Below the pieces are notes generated by a model that had not been told where the DNA came from, made no database searches, and was given only the letters and a program-made list of their open reading frames with translations. Of a DNA stretch of 64,000 nucleotides, positions 26,308 through 35,294 are shown one piece after another. The stretch's first letter is position 1. Every line of letters begins with the position of its first letter. Source of the stretch: Streptomyces liliiviolaceus (GTDB taxonomy: Bacteria > Actinomycetota > Actinomycetes > Streptomycetales > Streptomycetaceae). The DNA is taken from assembly GCF_018070025.1 (NCBI RefSeq), contig NZ_JAGPYQ010000001.1, positions 5,456,001 through 5,520,000 on the forward strand. Reading direction: 5' to 3'. The position numbers and the translations under genes were made by a program.

Positions 26308-28344
26308 GTGGTACGCAGAAGCAGCACAGGTGCGGACCGGCCGGCCGGAGCGTCCGTGATGGACCAGGACGTCACCTATCGGGCCCGCCCCCGCGCTCTC
26401 CTCGTGGCGATCGCCGGACTCGCGGTCACCCCCGCACTCACCACCCCGGCCTCGGCACATTCCACGAAGCACACCGCGGGACACTCCACGAAGGCCGGCA
26501 AGACTCTCGTCGTCGGCTCCGGGGAGACCCTGGAACTCACCGCGACCACCACGGTGAGCCGGCTCGTCATCAAGGAGGGCGGGGTCATCGCCGCCCCGGA
26601 AGGACACCGTCTCACCCTCACCGTCAACGGTGTGGAGACGGGCGCCGAACTGAGCGAACTCACCGACGGATACGGCGGGTTGGCCACCGCCGTCGCCGCC
26701 GGCACCTACCGGGGAACGGTGGTCCTGGACGTCGCCGTGGCCAACGACGTCCCCTTCGGCGACCTCAGCTTCCCGATCCGGCAGGCTCTCTACGTCGACT
26801 CCGCCGGTGTCGACGAGAGCAGGTCCGTCCCCTCCAACGTACGCGGCGGGACCGTCACGGACACCGCCGCGCGGGGCATCACCCTGCTGTCCAACGGCGA
26901 GTCGTACAACGGCGTGTACGTCACGGGCGGCGGCTCCTACAACCTGACCAGGCCGAGGATCGCCTTCGACGGCAACGGCCGCTGCGACTTCATCGGCTAC
27001 GGCGCCTCCGTCGTCGGCACCGGAGAGGGCACCAACCTCGTCGTCGACGGGGCCGTCATCAGGAACGAGGGCGTGGTCCGCACCGCGGTCATCGCCGACG
27101 CCACCGCCAACGTCGTCGTCAAGAACTCCACACTCCACTGCGCCGACGGCAGCCACGTACCCGACGAGTACCCGGAGACCGGCACCGGCGACACCCGGTA
27201 CATGATCACCGTGCCGTGGATGCTGGGCCTGTCGGGCAACGTCCGCACCACCAACCTGCTCGGCGCGAGCACCCGCGCGTCGTACGTCAACTCCTCGATC
27301 ACGTCGGAGAAATGGGGTGCCCTGTCCGTCGACGGCGGCAGCAAGTGCACCCTCACCGCCATCAACAGCCATATCGGCAACACCAAGGGCCAGGGCTACG
27401 GTTCGTACGCCATCGGCAGCGTCACCGAACACTTCCTCGGCTGCACCTTCGACGTCGGCGACTACGCGCTCATCCACTGGGGCGCCTCGGCACACTACGG
27501 CGACAGCACCAGGGAAGCCGTCGCAGCGCTCAACGACTCCCTGGAAATCGGCCTCACCAAGGCCGAGTTGAAGAAACTCCCGGTCCGCTCGACCGTCATC
27601 GACGCGGGCCGTTTCATGGTGCTCTGGTACGCGGCCGGCTCGGTCACCGTCGACGGGGGCACCCGGGTCAGGACCGGCAAGACCACCTTCATGTGCAAGG
27701 CGGTCGCGGCCGAGGTCACCGTCGACGGGTCCGAGGGCGCCACCCTCGACCCGGGCAACGGTGTCATCTTCCAGCTGATGGACACCGACCGGCCCAGCAG
27801 CGTCCCGGTCACGGGCAAGCCCTGGAAGACCGAGATGACCGGCACCTACACCGAGCCCACCGGCGCCCCCGCCAAGTCGTCGACCTGGGTCACCACCAGC
27901 GCCCAGGCCACCGACGCGACCGCCTCCTTCACCGACATCAAGCTGAGCGGCGACTTCTACAACGCGGTCCGCGGTGGCGGCAACGCGGGCCTCCAGGGAC
28001 AGAACCTGGTCCTGGACCTCACCCGCACCACCCTCAAGGGCGTCGTCTCCGCCACCACCACGAAGCACCGGGTGCCCACCATCACCATCGCCGGGTACCG
28101 GGAGATCAGCGAGGTCACCAACACCGTGTCCCCGGTCGTCAACAACGGTGTCGTGGTGACCCTGGGCAGCGGCTCCAGCTGGACGGTGACCGGCACCTCG
28201 TATCTGAGCGCGCTGACCCTGGCCGCCGACGCGACCGTCAAGGCCCCTCGGGGCAAGGCCGTCACGCTCACGGTCGACGGCACGCCCACCGCCATCGAGG
28301 CGGGCCACTCCTACACCGGGGCGCTCACGCTGACGGTGGCGTGA
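26308..28344 (+). CDS. Secreted right-handed beta-helix protein
   Basis: A 678-residue exported protein. The hydrophobic stretch LLVAIAGLAVTPALTTPASA gives a signal peptide after a longer-than-usual polar N-terminus of about 30 residues. The body is Gly/Thr/Val/Asn-rich with repeating short strands (LVVDGAVIRNEGVVRTAVIADATANVVVKN is one run, cited here in part: VVVKNSTLHCADG), the pattern of pectate-lyase-like/polymer-forming beta-helices. No catalytic Asp cluster was identified, so it may be a lyase, an adhesin or a structural protein. GTG 26308 has AAGGGAG 6 bases upstream; the longer frame from 26170 has no ribosome site. Confidence 0.7.
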   Translation: MVRRSSTGADRPAGASVMDQDVTYRARPRALLVAIAGLAVTPALTTPASAHSTKHTAGHSTKAGKTLVVGSGETLELTATTTVSRLVIKEGGVIAAPEGHRLTLTVNGVETGAELSELTDGYGGLATAVAAGTYRGTVVLDVAVANDVPFGDLSFPIRQALYVDSAGVDESRSVPSNVRGGTVTDTAARGITLLSNGESYNGVYVTGGGSYNLTRPRIAFDGNGRCDFIGYGASVVGTGEGTNLVVDGAVIRNEGVVRTAVIADATANVVVKNSTLHCADGSHVPDEYPETGTGDTRYMITVPWMLGLSGNVRTTNLLGASTRASYVNSSITSEKWGALSVDGGSKCTLTAINSHIGNTKGQGYGSYAIGSVTEHFLGCTFDVGDYALIHWGASAHYGDSTREAVAALNDSLEIGLTKAELKKLPVRSTVIDAGRFMVLWYAAGSVTVDGGTRVRTGKTTFMCKAVAAEVTVDGSEGATLDPGNGVIFQLMDTDRPSSVPVTGKPWKTEMTGTYTEPTGAPAKSSTWVTTSAQATDATASFTDIKLSGDFYNAVRGGGNAGLQGQNLVLDLTRTTLKGVVSATTTKHRVPTITIAGYREISEVTNTVSPVVNNGVVVTLGSGSSWTVTGTSYLSALTLAADATVKAPRGKAVTLTVDGTPTAIEAGHSYTGALTLTVA

Positions 28345-28400
28345 TCCGCACGTGAACCGGCTCTGACCGGCTTAGACCGGATGCGCCCGGACGTGAACCG

Positions 28401-28430
28401 GCCCCCGGGATGTCACCACATCCCGGGGGC
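28401..28430. terminator. Perfect 13-bp bidirectional hairpin between convergent genes
   Basis: GCCCCCGGGATGT (28401-28413) pairs exactly with 28418-28430 around CACC. It separates the beta-helix gene from the convergent Tat-exported hydrolase gene. Confidence 0.85.
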
Positions 28431-28460
28431 GGGTGTCCGTCGTGCCGCCGCCTCCTCCTG

Positions 28461-29435
28461 TCAGTGCCGACCGCGCTTCCCGAGGTCGTGCTTCTTCAGG
28501 AACGTGATCAGGAGACGGTTCCAGGCGGCGGGCTGTTCCCAGTGCGGGTTGTGGCCGGCCTCGTCGACCACATGGGTCTGCACCCTGCGGAGGTGCTGGG
28601 CGTTGAGGCGCATGACGGACGGCGGGCTGTACAGGTCGCCGTCCCCGGTGATCAGCTGGACCGGGAGTGTCAGTGTCTCCAGGGCCGCCCAGGTGATGGT
28701 GTGCGCGAGGGACTGCGCGAAGGCGTCGGCGGTCCGGGCACGGGCGTTGATGGCCAGCCAGGCCGCCACCCCGTCCAGGTCACCGCCCCGGTAGGAGGGC
28801 CCCAGTTCCTTGACGGCCACGGGCAGATCCCCGAACGGGTCCGGCTGGAGCGCCTCGGTCAGCTCCAGATACTCGGCGTCCTGTACTCCCATGATGCTGC
28901 CGGAGACGGTGAGGCTGAGCAGCCGGTCCTCGTGCGCGAGGGCGTAGTCGATCGCGAGCGGGCCCCCGGCGGCCGAGCCGGAGAGGTGGAAGCGGTCGAG
29001 GCCGAGACGGTCGGCGAGCGTGTCGAGGTCCCCGGACGCGGTGTCGGCCTCCGCCTTGGCGCCCGCGACGGAACGGTACGCGCCCCGCCGCGAGTAGCCG
29101 ATGACACGGTGACCGGCCGCGGCCAGGACGGGCTGCTGGTACGGCCAGCTCTCCCCGCTGCCGGAGCCGGGGTGCAGCAGCACGACCGGTTCGCCGCTGC
29201 CGCCGGTGTCCCAGCACCACAGACTGCCGCCGCCGACCACGGACACCTGGTACTCGGTGACGGGCCGCTGAGCCGGCACCGGTACCGGCTTCCAGGGAAG
29301 GCCCGTACCGGTGGTGGCACGGGCGGTTCCCGCGACCGCGCCGGTCGTCGTCAGCGCGGCGAGGGCGACGCCGCCGACCATCGCCCGTCTGCTGAGGGCC
29401 GAGGCGGACGACGGAGTCCTGCTGTCGTTTTCCAT
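28461..29435 (-). CDS. Tat-exported alpha/beta-hydrolase-fold protein with Ala at the nucleophile position
   Basis: A 324-residue protein. A twin-arginine motif SRRAMVG (about 15-21) precedes a hydrophobic stretch to about 40. The fold has HPGSGSGESW (oxyanion loop, about 88-97), an elbow LSGSAAGG (151-158), an acid in TGDGDLYS (265/267) and a His in DEAGHNPHWEQP (His295). In the usual G-x-S-x-G-G elbow the third residue is Ser; here it is Ala155. So acid and His are kept but the nucleophile is not, and ordinary ester hydrolysis looks unlikely. It is divergent from the GntR gene and shares TGTCGACA sites with it. Confidence 0.85.
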   Translation of the reverse strand: MENDSRTPSSASALSRRAMVGGVALAALTTTGAVAGTARATTGTGLPWKPVPVPAQRPVTEYQVSVVGGGSLWCWDTGGSGEPVVLLHPGSGSGESWPYQQPVLAAAGHRVIGYSRRGAYRSVAGAKAEADTASGDLDTLADRLGLDRFHLSGSAAGGPLAIDYALAHEDRLLSLTVSGSIMGVQDAEYLELTEALQPDPFGDLPVAVKELGPSYRGGDLDGVAAWLAINARARTADAFAQSLAHTITWAALETLTLPVQLITGDGDLYSPPSVMRLNAQHLRRVQTHVVDEAGHNPHWEQPAAWNRLLITFLKKHDLGKRGRH

Positions 29436-29475
29436 TCTTTTCCTCCCATGAGTTCCTTTTGCGCTTCCTCACAGG

Positions 29476-29535
29476 TGTCGACAGGGGGTACCTGATCGCC
29501 GCCGGGATTGATCTCCTTATGCGGTAGTGTCGACA
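29476..29535. promoter_or_regulatory. Two TGTCGACA operators in the hydrolase/GntR divergent region
   Basis: TGTCGACA occurs at 29476-29483 and 29528-29535, 52 bp apart (about five helical turns), in the 152-bp gap between the divergent genes. FCD-type GntR proteins typically bind short T-GT-N-AC-A palindromes, which this fits. Confidence 0.65.
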
Positions 29536-29587
29536 CCGTTGAGCCACCTTTGAAGATCTCTGGACCCGAAACAGGGGGACACGGCGC

Positions 29588-30328
29588 ATGTCGGATCAGG
29601 ACACGCACCTGGTGCTGGAGCGACTGCTGCGGCTACGGGACCGACGGGAACCGCTGGTGGCACAGATCGCCGAATGGGTCGGCGCCGGCATCATCGAGGG
29701 CCGGCTGCAGCCGGGGCAGGACCTCAACAGCGTCGAGCTGTCGCGCCGGTTCGACACGAGCCGCACCCCGGTGCGCGAGGCCCTGATGCTCCTCGAACAG
29801 GAGGGCCTGGTCGAGATGAAGGCCCGGCGCCGCCCCCGGGTCGCCGCCCCCTCCCTCACGGACATCAAGGACATCTATCAAGTACGCCGTCAGCTGCTGT
29901 CGATGCTCGCGGGCCTGCTGGTCCAGCGGGCCACCGACGCCCAGCTGACCGAGCTGCGCACCCGGGTGGAGGCGATGCGCGAACTCGCCGACGCCGCCGA
30001 CGTGGACGCGTACTTCTGGAGTCATGTGCTGCTCCAGGAGCGGATGACCGAGATCGTGGGCAACACCACCCTCAAGCAGATCCTCGACTCGCTCGCCCTG
30101 CGGACGCTGATGCTGCGGCACCTGAGCCTGACCCGCCCCGGCCGGCTGGCCTACAGCGTGGACGACCAGGAACGGCTCATCCAGGCCTGCGAGGAACGCG
30201 ACGGGGAGCTCGCCTCGGCGCTGATCGCCGGTGCGACCGTGCGGGCGCTGCGGGCCGTGGAGGAGCAGATCGAGCAGGACACCCCGGGCAGCGGCAAGTC
30301 GGCCCGCAAACGCCGCTCGGCCGACTGA
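29588..30328 (+). CDS. GntR-family (FCD) transcriptional regulator
   Basis: A 246-residue regulator. The winged-helix domain spans about 20-85 (GIIEGRLQPGQDLNSVELSRRF then SRTPVREALMLLEQEGLVE), and an all-helical FCD-like effector domain follows (DIKDIYQVRRQLLSMLAGLL...YFWSHVLLQERMTEIVGN). FCD members sense carboxylic acids, often pathway intermediates. It is divergent from the Tat-exported hydrolase. The gap has two TGTCGACA palindromes, and the same motif sits in the FAH-operon promoter at 36184 and before 26308, so it is the probable regulator of the whole 26-37 kb region. Confidence 0.92.
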   Translation: MSDQDTHLVLERLLRLRDRREPLVAQIAEWVGAGIIEGRLQPGQDLNSVELSRRFDTSRTPVREALMLLEQEGLVEMKARRRPRVAAPSLTDIKDIYQVRRQLLSMLAGLLVQRATDAQLTELRTRVEAMRELADAADVDAYFWSHVLLQERMTEIVGNTTLKQILDSLALRTLMLRHLSLTRPGRLAYSVDDQERLIQACEERDGELASALIAGATVRALRAVEEQIEQDTPGSGKSARKRRSAD

Positions 30329-30344
30329 CACCTCCACCCTGCCG

Positions 30345-31163
30345 TTATTTGGCGAGCACTCCTCCGTCCACGGGGAAGTTCCCGCCCGTCACCCAGGTCG
30401 ACTCGTCGGACAGCAGATAGACGGCGCACCAGGCGATGTCCTCGGGTCTGCCCACCCGGCCCAGCGGGATACGGGCCAGCAGCGCCTCCTGGGCCGCGCC
30501 CTCGTGCGCGCCCGCCGACTCGGTGGCGGGGGTGCGGACCATGCCCGGTGAGATGGTGTTGGCCCGGATGCCCAACGGCCCTCCCTCCACGGCGAGTTGA
30601 CGGGTCATCCCGAGCACGGCGGCCTTGCCCGCGCAGTGGGCGACCATCCCGAAGGTGCCGCTGCCGCGGAAGGCGTTGACCGAGGCGAAGTTGACGATTG
30701 AACCGCCCCCGGACGCCTCCAGGTGCGGCCAGGCGGCCTGCACCGGAAGGAAGACGACATCGACCTCGCCCCGCATGGTCGGCGTCCACTGTGTGTCGAA
30801 GTCCATGTCGGCCGCTGTCGCCATGTGCGGGGCGATGGCACCGGCGGTGACCAGGGCGTCCACCCGGCCGTGCGACGCGAAAGCCTCGTCGGCGAACCGC
30901 CGGGCGTCGGCCGGGTCGGTCATGTCCAGCGGGGCGAGCACCTCGACGGCGAGGCCGCGGTCGGCGGCGAGCTTGCGGGTGCGCTCGGCGGCTGCCGGGT
31001 CCACGTCGCAGCCGACCACGGTGGCGCCCTGCTCGGCGAAGAGCAGCGCGCATCCCTGGCCGATACCGGCACCCGCGCCGGTGACCAGGGCGACCTTGCC
31101 GTGCAGCCGACCGGTACGACCGGTACCGGACTCAGCCGTGGGCCCGGAGCGGGGAGCGGTCAC
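30345..31163 (-). CDS. SDR-family oxidoreductase with catalytic Tyr replaced by His
   Basis: A 272-residue short-chain dehydrogenase. The coenzyme motif is TGAGAGIGQG (about 29-38), a Ser is present in NFASVNAF (Ser161), and DGG closes the C-terminus (FPVDGGVLAK). The catalytic Y-x-x-x-K reads AHCAGKAA, so residue 176 is His and Lys180 is retained. The His codon (30638-30636) is CAC. GTG start 31163 overlaps the TGA of the upstream gene. It is the last gene of the 30345-36167 operon. It may still reduce poorly, act as an isomerase/lyase, or be non-catalytic. Confidence 0.9.
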   Translation of the reverse strand: MTAPRSGPTAESGTGRTGRLHGKVALVTGAGAGIGQGCALLFAEQGATVVGCDVDPAAAERTRKLAADRGLAVEVLAPLDMTDPADARRFADEAFASHGRVDALVTAGAIAPHMATAADMDFDTQWTPTMRGEVDVVFLPVQAAWPHLEASGGGSIVNFASVNAFRGSGTFGMVAHCAGKAAVLGMTRQLAVEGGPLGIRANTISPGMVRTPATESAGAHEGAAQEALLARIPLGRVGRPEDIAWCAVYLLSDESTWVTGGNFPVDGGVLAK

Positions 31164-31723
31164 GTCGTCCTCCTGAGAACGAGGTAGGGGTCAGGTTGCG
31201 GGGACGGAGCCGCCGGCAGCTCCACCTCCAGCGCGACCAGAAATCGGGAGACCATGCTGTACGCGGCTGCCGTGACGGTCAGTTCGACCAGCTCGGCCGG
31301 GTCGAAGTGGGCGCGCACCGCGTCGAAGACGTGGGCGGGGACGTGGACGTCGCGGGTCATGGCGTCGGTGTAGGCGACGACCCTGCGCTGCCGTTCGTCG
31401 AGGTCGGGATGGGTGGCGGCGGCCTCGGCGCGGAGTGCGTCGAGGTGCCGGTCGTCGAGTCCGGCGGCACGTGCGTCGCCTTCGTGGGCGGCCCATTCGT
31501 AAGGCGCCCGGTTGAGCACGGCGATGCGCAGGACGATGAGTTCGCGGATGTCGGCGGGCAGGGTCGTACGCTGCCGGACGGCACCCAGCAGAGTGTTCCA
31601 GCCGTCCGCCACCTGTGGACTGTGGAGCAGCATCCGGTCCAGTGGGCGCAGTGTGCCGCCGCGCCGCTCGCGGATGCGCTCCGCGATGTCACCGGCTCCG
31701 TCGGTACCCGGGAGTCGAGCCAC
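31160..31723 (-). CDS. Carboxymuconolactone decarboxylase-family protein
   Basis: A 187-residue AhpD-like protein. The conserved region is LPADIRELIVLRIAVLNRAPYEWAAHEGDARAAG, split here as ELIVLRIAVLN and YEWAAHEGDA; the usual C-x-x-C of peroxidase members is absent, so the decarboxylase/hydrolase-type subgroup is more likely. Start GTG 31723 has AAGGGA 6 bases upstream; the earlier in-frame GTG at 31768 overlaps the upstream esterase gene and adds only polar residues. It is the fifth gene of the operon and is coupled to the SDR by a GTGA overlap. Confidence 0.88.
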   Translation of the reverse strand: MARLPGTDGAGDIAERIRERRGGTLRPLDRMLLHSPQVADGWNTLLGAVRQRTTLPADIRELIVLRIAVLNRAPYEWAAHEGDARAAGLDDRHLDALRAEAAATHPDLDERQRRVVAYTDAMTRDVHVPAHVFDAVRAHFDPAELVELTVTAAAYSMVSRFLVALEVELPAAPSPQPDPYLVLRRTT

Positions 31724-31764
31724 GGGTGTTCCCTTCTGAGGTCTCCAGGTCTGCCCGCGCGTGC

Positions 31765-33180
31765 TCACGCGGGTGGGGCGGGGCGACGCAGGACGTCCTG
31801 ACGCACGGTGTCGCCGAAGAACATGGCGGGTGAGGTGTCGGGTCCGGTGAACCGGGGCCAGGGCGGCAGCTCCGGGCCGACCACGCCACCCGGATCACCC
31901 GGATCACCCGGATCACCCGTGGCGACGAAGCGCGCCCAGGTGTCGGCCATCAGCGCGGCCAGTCCCCGGTCGGCGTCCTGCCAGGGCCAGTCGGGTCTGC
32001 GGTCGAGATTGTCGAGGACGTACGGGAGTTCGGCGGTGTGGTACACGCCCAGGTCGGACGCGGCGGGCCGCTCGGCCAGGCCGGGCAGCAGCGGGGGCCG
32101 CCGCTCGAACCGGTACATCCAGGTCGGCGCACCCGTGGCGGCGTGGGACCGCGCCCACTGCCATACGGGCCCCACGAACCGGGCGTCGCCCACGGCCTCG
32201 GCGTCGGAGCCCCGGTCCGCGGAGGCGTAGACCGTGCCCTCGTCGCGGTTGGTGCCCACCAGCAACGGGACCCGGTGCTGGCGTCCCGTGCCGTAGACGT
32301 CGTCGGTCGGTTCGGTGAGGATCCTGCCGTCGACGACGGGCCCGAAGTGACCGCGCACGACGAGTTCGACGCCGGAGACGCGGCGCAGGCCGTCGATGTC
32401 CCGGCCGCCGAACTCCTCCGCGTACGCCAGTCCCCGTTTCTGTGCCTCGCCCTGGCCGGGCAGCGGGCCCTCCGCGCGGCCCACGCCCGAGGCGCTCTGG
32501 CCCAGGGCCGCCCGGAAGTGAGGGCGGGCCGCCGGTGCGGCCATCAGATGGCAGATGTGGGCGGCGCCCGCGGAGTTGCCCGCGAGGGTGACCCGGTCGG
32601 GGTCGCCGCCGAAGGCCGCGATGTGCGTACGGACCCAGGCGAGGGCGGCTGCGATGTCGAGGAGGCCGTAGTTGCCGGAGGCGTCGAGGTCGTCCTCCGC
32701 GGCCAGACCGGGGTGGGCGAGGAAGCCCAGGGCGCCGAGCCGGTGGTTGAGGGTGACGACCACCAGGCCCCGGCCGGCCAGGGCGCGGCCGTCGTGGATG
32801 TCCTGGGAGCCGTGGCCGTAGCGGTTGCCGCCGCCGTGGATCCACACCATGACGGGGAGGCCCGTGCCCGGCGCCGGATCAGGTGTCCACACGTTGAGGT
32901 ACAGACAGTCCTCGCTCATGACCAGCGCGCGCCGGTCGGCGAAGTTGGTGCGGTACATGACCGAGTCACTCGGCGGTTGCGGCTGGAGCGGCGCCGGACC
33001 GAACTGCTCGGCCCTGCGCTCACCGTCCCAGTGGGCGGCGGGCCGGGGCGGTCGCCAGCGCAGGTCGCCGACCGGGGGTGCGGCGAAGGGGATGCCCCGG
33101 AAGACGGCGACCCCGCCGTCCCACTCCCCCACCAGTCGCCCGGCGCCGGTCCGCGCCCTGGGGGCGCCCGTGCCACTCAC
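31765..33180 (-). CDS. Type-B carboxylesterase/lipase
   Basis: A 471-residue cytoplasmic esterase. Diagnostic segments are FRGIPFAAPPVGDLRW, EDCLYLNVWTP, the oxyanion WIHGGGN, and the elbow LAGNSAGAAH with the Ser of GNSAG. A catalytic Glu is likely in GTNRDEGT; the His, usually near the C-terminus, is probably in VYHTAELPY. No signal peptide. GTG 33180 overlaps the amidohydrolase stop (GTGA). Fourth gene of the operon. It should release an acid from an ester intermediate, in keeping with the amidohydrolase and FAH enzymes around it; substrate unknown. Confidence 0.92.
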   Translation of the reverse strand: MSGTGAPRARTGAGRLVGEWDGGVAVFRGIPFAAPPVGDLRWRPPRPAAHWDGERRAEQFGPAPLQPQPPSDSVMYRTNFADRRALVMSEDCLYLNVWTPDPAPGTGLPVMVWIHGGGNRYGHGSQDIHDGRALAGRGLVVVTLNHRLGALGFLAHPGLAAEDDLDASGNYGLLDIAAALAWVRTHIAAFGGDPDRVTLAGNSAGAAHICHLMAAPAARPHFRAALGQSASGVGRAEGPLPGQGEAQKRGLAYAEEFGGRDIDGLRRVSGVELVVRGHFGPVVDGRILTEPTDDVYGTGRQHRVPLLVGTNRDEGTVYASADRGSDAEAVGDARFVGPVWQWARSHAATGAPTWMYRFERRPPLLPGLAERPAASDLGVYHTAELPYVLDNLDRRPDWPWQDADRGLAALMADTWARFVATGDPGDPGDPGGVVGPELPPWPRFTGPDTSPAMFFGDTVRQDVLRRPAPPA

Positions 33181-34418
33181 GCCGGTGCCTCGGACACCGG
33201 GGGTGCCTTGTACAGCGAGCCGTTCTTCATGATCGCCACGAGTCGGTCGCGGTCCTGGAGGATGCCGATGTCGTCCAGCGGATCGCCGTCGACCAGGACC
33301 AGGTCGGCGAGGAACCCCTCCCGGATCAGGCCCAGTTCGTCGCCCATGCCCATCACCTGACCGCCGTACTCGGTGGCCGCGCGCAGTGCCTCGGCGGGGG
33401 TGAAGCCGAACCAGTCGACGAAGAGCTGCAGGTCGCGGGCGTTGCGGCCGACCGGGTTCCAGGCGAAGCCGTAGTCGCCGCCCGGGACGACCCGGATGCC
33501 GCGCCGGACGAGTTCGGGGACGACCTCCCGGACCGCCTTCTGGGTGGCCTCGACCTCCATGCCGGGCTCGGGCTCGCTGTCGGCCTCGTGCAGGTTGGCG
33601 TGGATGATGCCGGGGGTCGGCGCCACGAACAGCCGGTCGCGTGCCACCTCCAGCAGGTCGAGGGCCTCCTCGTCGGCGAAGGTGCAGTGGTAGACCGCGC
33701 GGATGCCATGACGCACGGCCATCTTGATCGACTCGGCCGCGTGGGCGTGGGCCGTCAGCCAGACGCCCCGCTCACGGGCGACCGCCGCTGCCGCCGCGAC
33801 CTCCTCCTCGGTGAACTGCACGATCCGTGAGGTGCCCTGCACCACCGCGCTCTCGCCCGACAGCGACAGCTTGACGATGTCGACACCCAGGTCCGCCATC
33901 TCCCCGACGAAACGGCTCACCGACCCGGGGTCGGAGGCCCGGCCGTCGATGCCCGGGAAGTCGTACACCCCCGGTTCGACCATCCCGGCGGTGCCTTCCC
34001 AGGAGGCCGCCTTGAAGCGCGGTCCCGGCATCCAGCCCTCGTCGAACGCCTTGCGGGCGGCCGTCTCGGTTCGGGGCAGACGGTTGCCGCCGGAGTACGC
34101 GCTGGTGAAGCCCTGGTCCAGCAGGACGCGGCCCGCGTGGGCCACCAGCAGGGCCTTCTCCTCGTCGGGCTCGTCGCGGCGGCGGGAGCGGTGCTCGACG
34201 GTGGAGCCGAAGCCGAGGTGGGTGTGGGAGTCGACCAGGCCGGGGATCAGGGTGCCGCCTCCGCCGTCCACGATCCGCGCGCCCGACCGGCCGGTGGCCG
34301 GGATCCGGGCGGCGACGGCGGTGATGCGCGCGCCCTCGACGAGGACCTCAGCGGGGAAGGGATCGCGTCCCGTCCCGTCGAAGACCCGGACTCCGGTGAA
34401 GACGGTGGTATCGCTCAT
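33177..34418 (-). CDS. Metal-dependent amidohydrolase (imidazolonepropionase/prolidase-like)
   Basis: A 413-residue cytoplasmic TIM-barrel hydrolase. Metal ligands are visible in order: DSHTHLG (HxH), the Lys of DIVKLSLSG, TAHAHA, the His of YHCTFADEE and the Asp of VPGGDYGF. The C-terminal beta domain ends with GFLADLVLVDGDPL. Such enzymes cleave cyclic amides, lactams or dipeptides. ATG 34418 overlaps the preceding FAH gene stop (ATGA). It is the third gene of the six-gene operon. Together with the FAH enzymes it suggests ring opening of a heterocycle, but the substrate is not identifiable. Confidence 0.92.
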   Translation of the reverse strand: MSDTTVFTGVRVFDGTGRDPFPAEVLVEGARITAVAARIPATGRSGARIVDGGGGTLIPGLVDSHTHLGFGSTVEHRSRRRDEPDEEKALLVAHAGRVLLDQGFTSAYSGGNRLPRTETAARKAFDEGWMPGPRFKAASWEGTAGMVEPGVYDFPGIDGRASDPGSVSRFVGEMADLGVDIVKLSLSGESAVVQGTSRIVQFTEEEVAAAAAVARERGVWLTAHAHAAESIKMAVRHGIRAVYHCTFADEEALDLLEVARDRLFVAPTPGIIHANLHEADSEPEPGMEVEATQKAVREVVPELVRRGIRVVPGGDYGFAWNPVGRNARDLQLFVDWFGFTPAEALRAATEYGGQVMGMGDELGLIREGFLADLVLVDGDPLDDIGILQDRDRLVAIMKNGSLYKAPPVSEAPA

Positions 34419-35290
34419 CGTGCGCTCCTGAAGGTGTGCCGCATCTCGCCCAGCCCGCCGATTCTGCTGACCAGGGTGTCATCGGGAGCTATGAAGCGCT
34501 GTGGGGTGCGGCGGTTGCCGACGCCGGCGGGGGTCCCGGTGAAGATCAGGTCGCCGGGTCGCAGCGGGCAGATCGCGCTGAGGTGGGCGACCAGCCGCGG
34601 CACCGGGAAGATCATGTTCGAGGTGCGGTCGTGCTGGACCCTCTCCCCGTTGAGTTCACAGGTCAGTTCCAGGTCGTCGCGGTCGGCGAGTTCGTCGACG
34701 CCGACCAGGGCGGGGCCCACCGGGCCGAAGCCGGGGAAGGACTTGCCGAGCGAGAACTGCGCCGGTCGGCCCGCGAGTTGGACGATCCGCTCGGACAGGT
34801 CCTGTCCCACGGTGAGCGCGACGACCGGGTCCCAGCCGTCCTCCTCCGGCACCCGGTGGGCGTCGCGGCCGATCACGGCGACCATCTCCAGTTCCCAGTC
34901 GACATGACCGGGCGGCAGGTCGATGGTGCCGTAAGGACCGGTGAGGCAACTGGGGAACTTGGTGAAGACCAGCGGCTCGGCCGGTTCCTCGTAACCCGCT
35001 TCCGCCGTGTGCGGGCGGTAGTTGAGGGCCACGGCGAAGATCTGGCGCGGCTCGGGGACGGGTGCGCGCAGGTCCGACTCCTTGTACGGGACGGCCGTCG
35101 CCGGGTCGACGTCGGCGGACCAGCGCAGCAGGGCGTCCCATTGGGCGAACACGGCGCGCGGGTCGGTGTCGAAGCCGCCGGCGGACACGTCCACGGCGCC
35201 ACCGGCACCGCTGCCGTCGCTTCCGTTACCGGTGTCGCCGGTGTCGCCGGTCAACAGGGCGAGGCGGCCCGCGAGGTTGGCGATCCGCAT
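34415..35290 (-). CDS. FAH-family hydrolase (fumarylacetoacetate hydrolase-like), second of two
   Basis: A 291-residue member of the FAH superfamily. NYRPHTAEAG carries the catalytic His and VDWELEMVAVIGRDA the metal-binding Glu pair; KSFPGFGPVGP, TSNMIFPV and GDLIFTGTPAGVG complete the family pattern. A Gly/Asp/Ser-rich stretch of about 25 residues (GDTGDTGNGSDG) is inserted near residue 15-40. It lies 4 bp after the other FAH gene and overlaps the amidohydrolase start. FAH enzymes cut C-C bonds of diketo acids or decarboxylate/isomerise them; two in tandem suggests successive steps or a heteromer. Confidence 0.92.
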   Translation of the reverse strand: MRIANLAGRLALLTGDTGDTGNGSDGSGAGGAVDVSAGGFDTDPRAVFAQWDALLRWSADVDPATAVPYKESDLRAPVPEPRQIFAVALNYRPHTAEAGYEEPAEPLVFTKFPSCLTGPYGTIDLPPGHVDWELEMVAVIGRDAHRVPEEDGWDPVVALTVGQDLSERIVQLAGRPAQFSLGKSFPGFGPVGPALVGVDELADRDDLELTCELNGERVQHDRTSNMIFPVPRLVAHLSAICPLRPGDLIFTGTPAGVGNRRTPQRFIAPDDTLVSRIGGLGEMRHTFRSAR

Positions 35291-35294
35291 GGCC

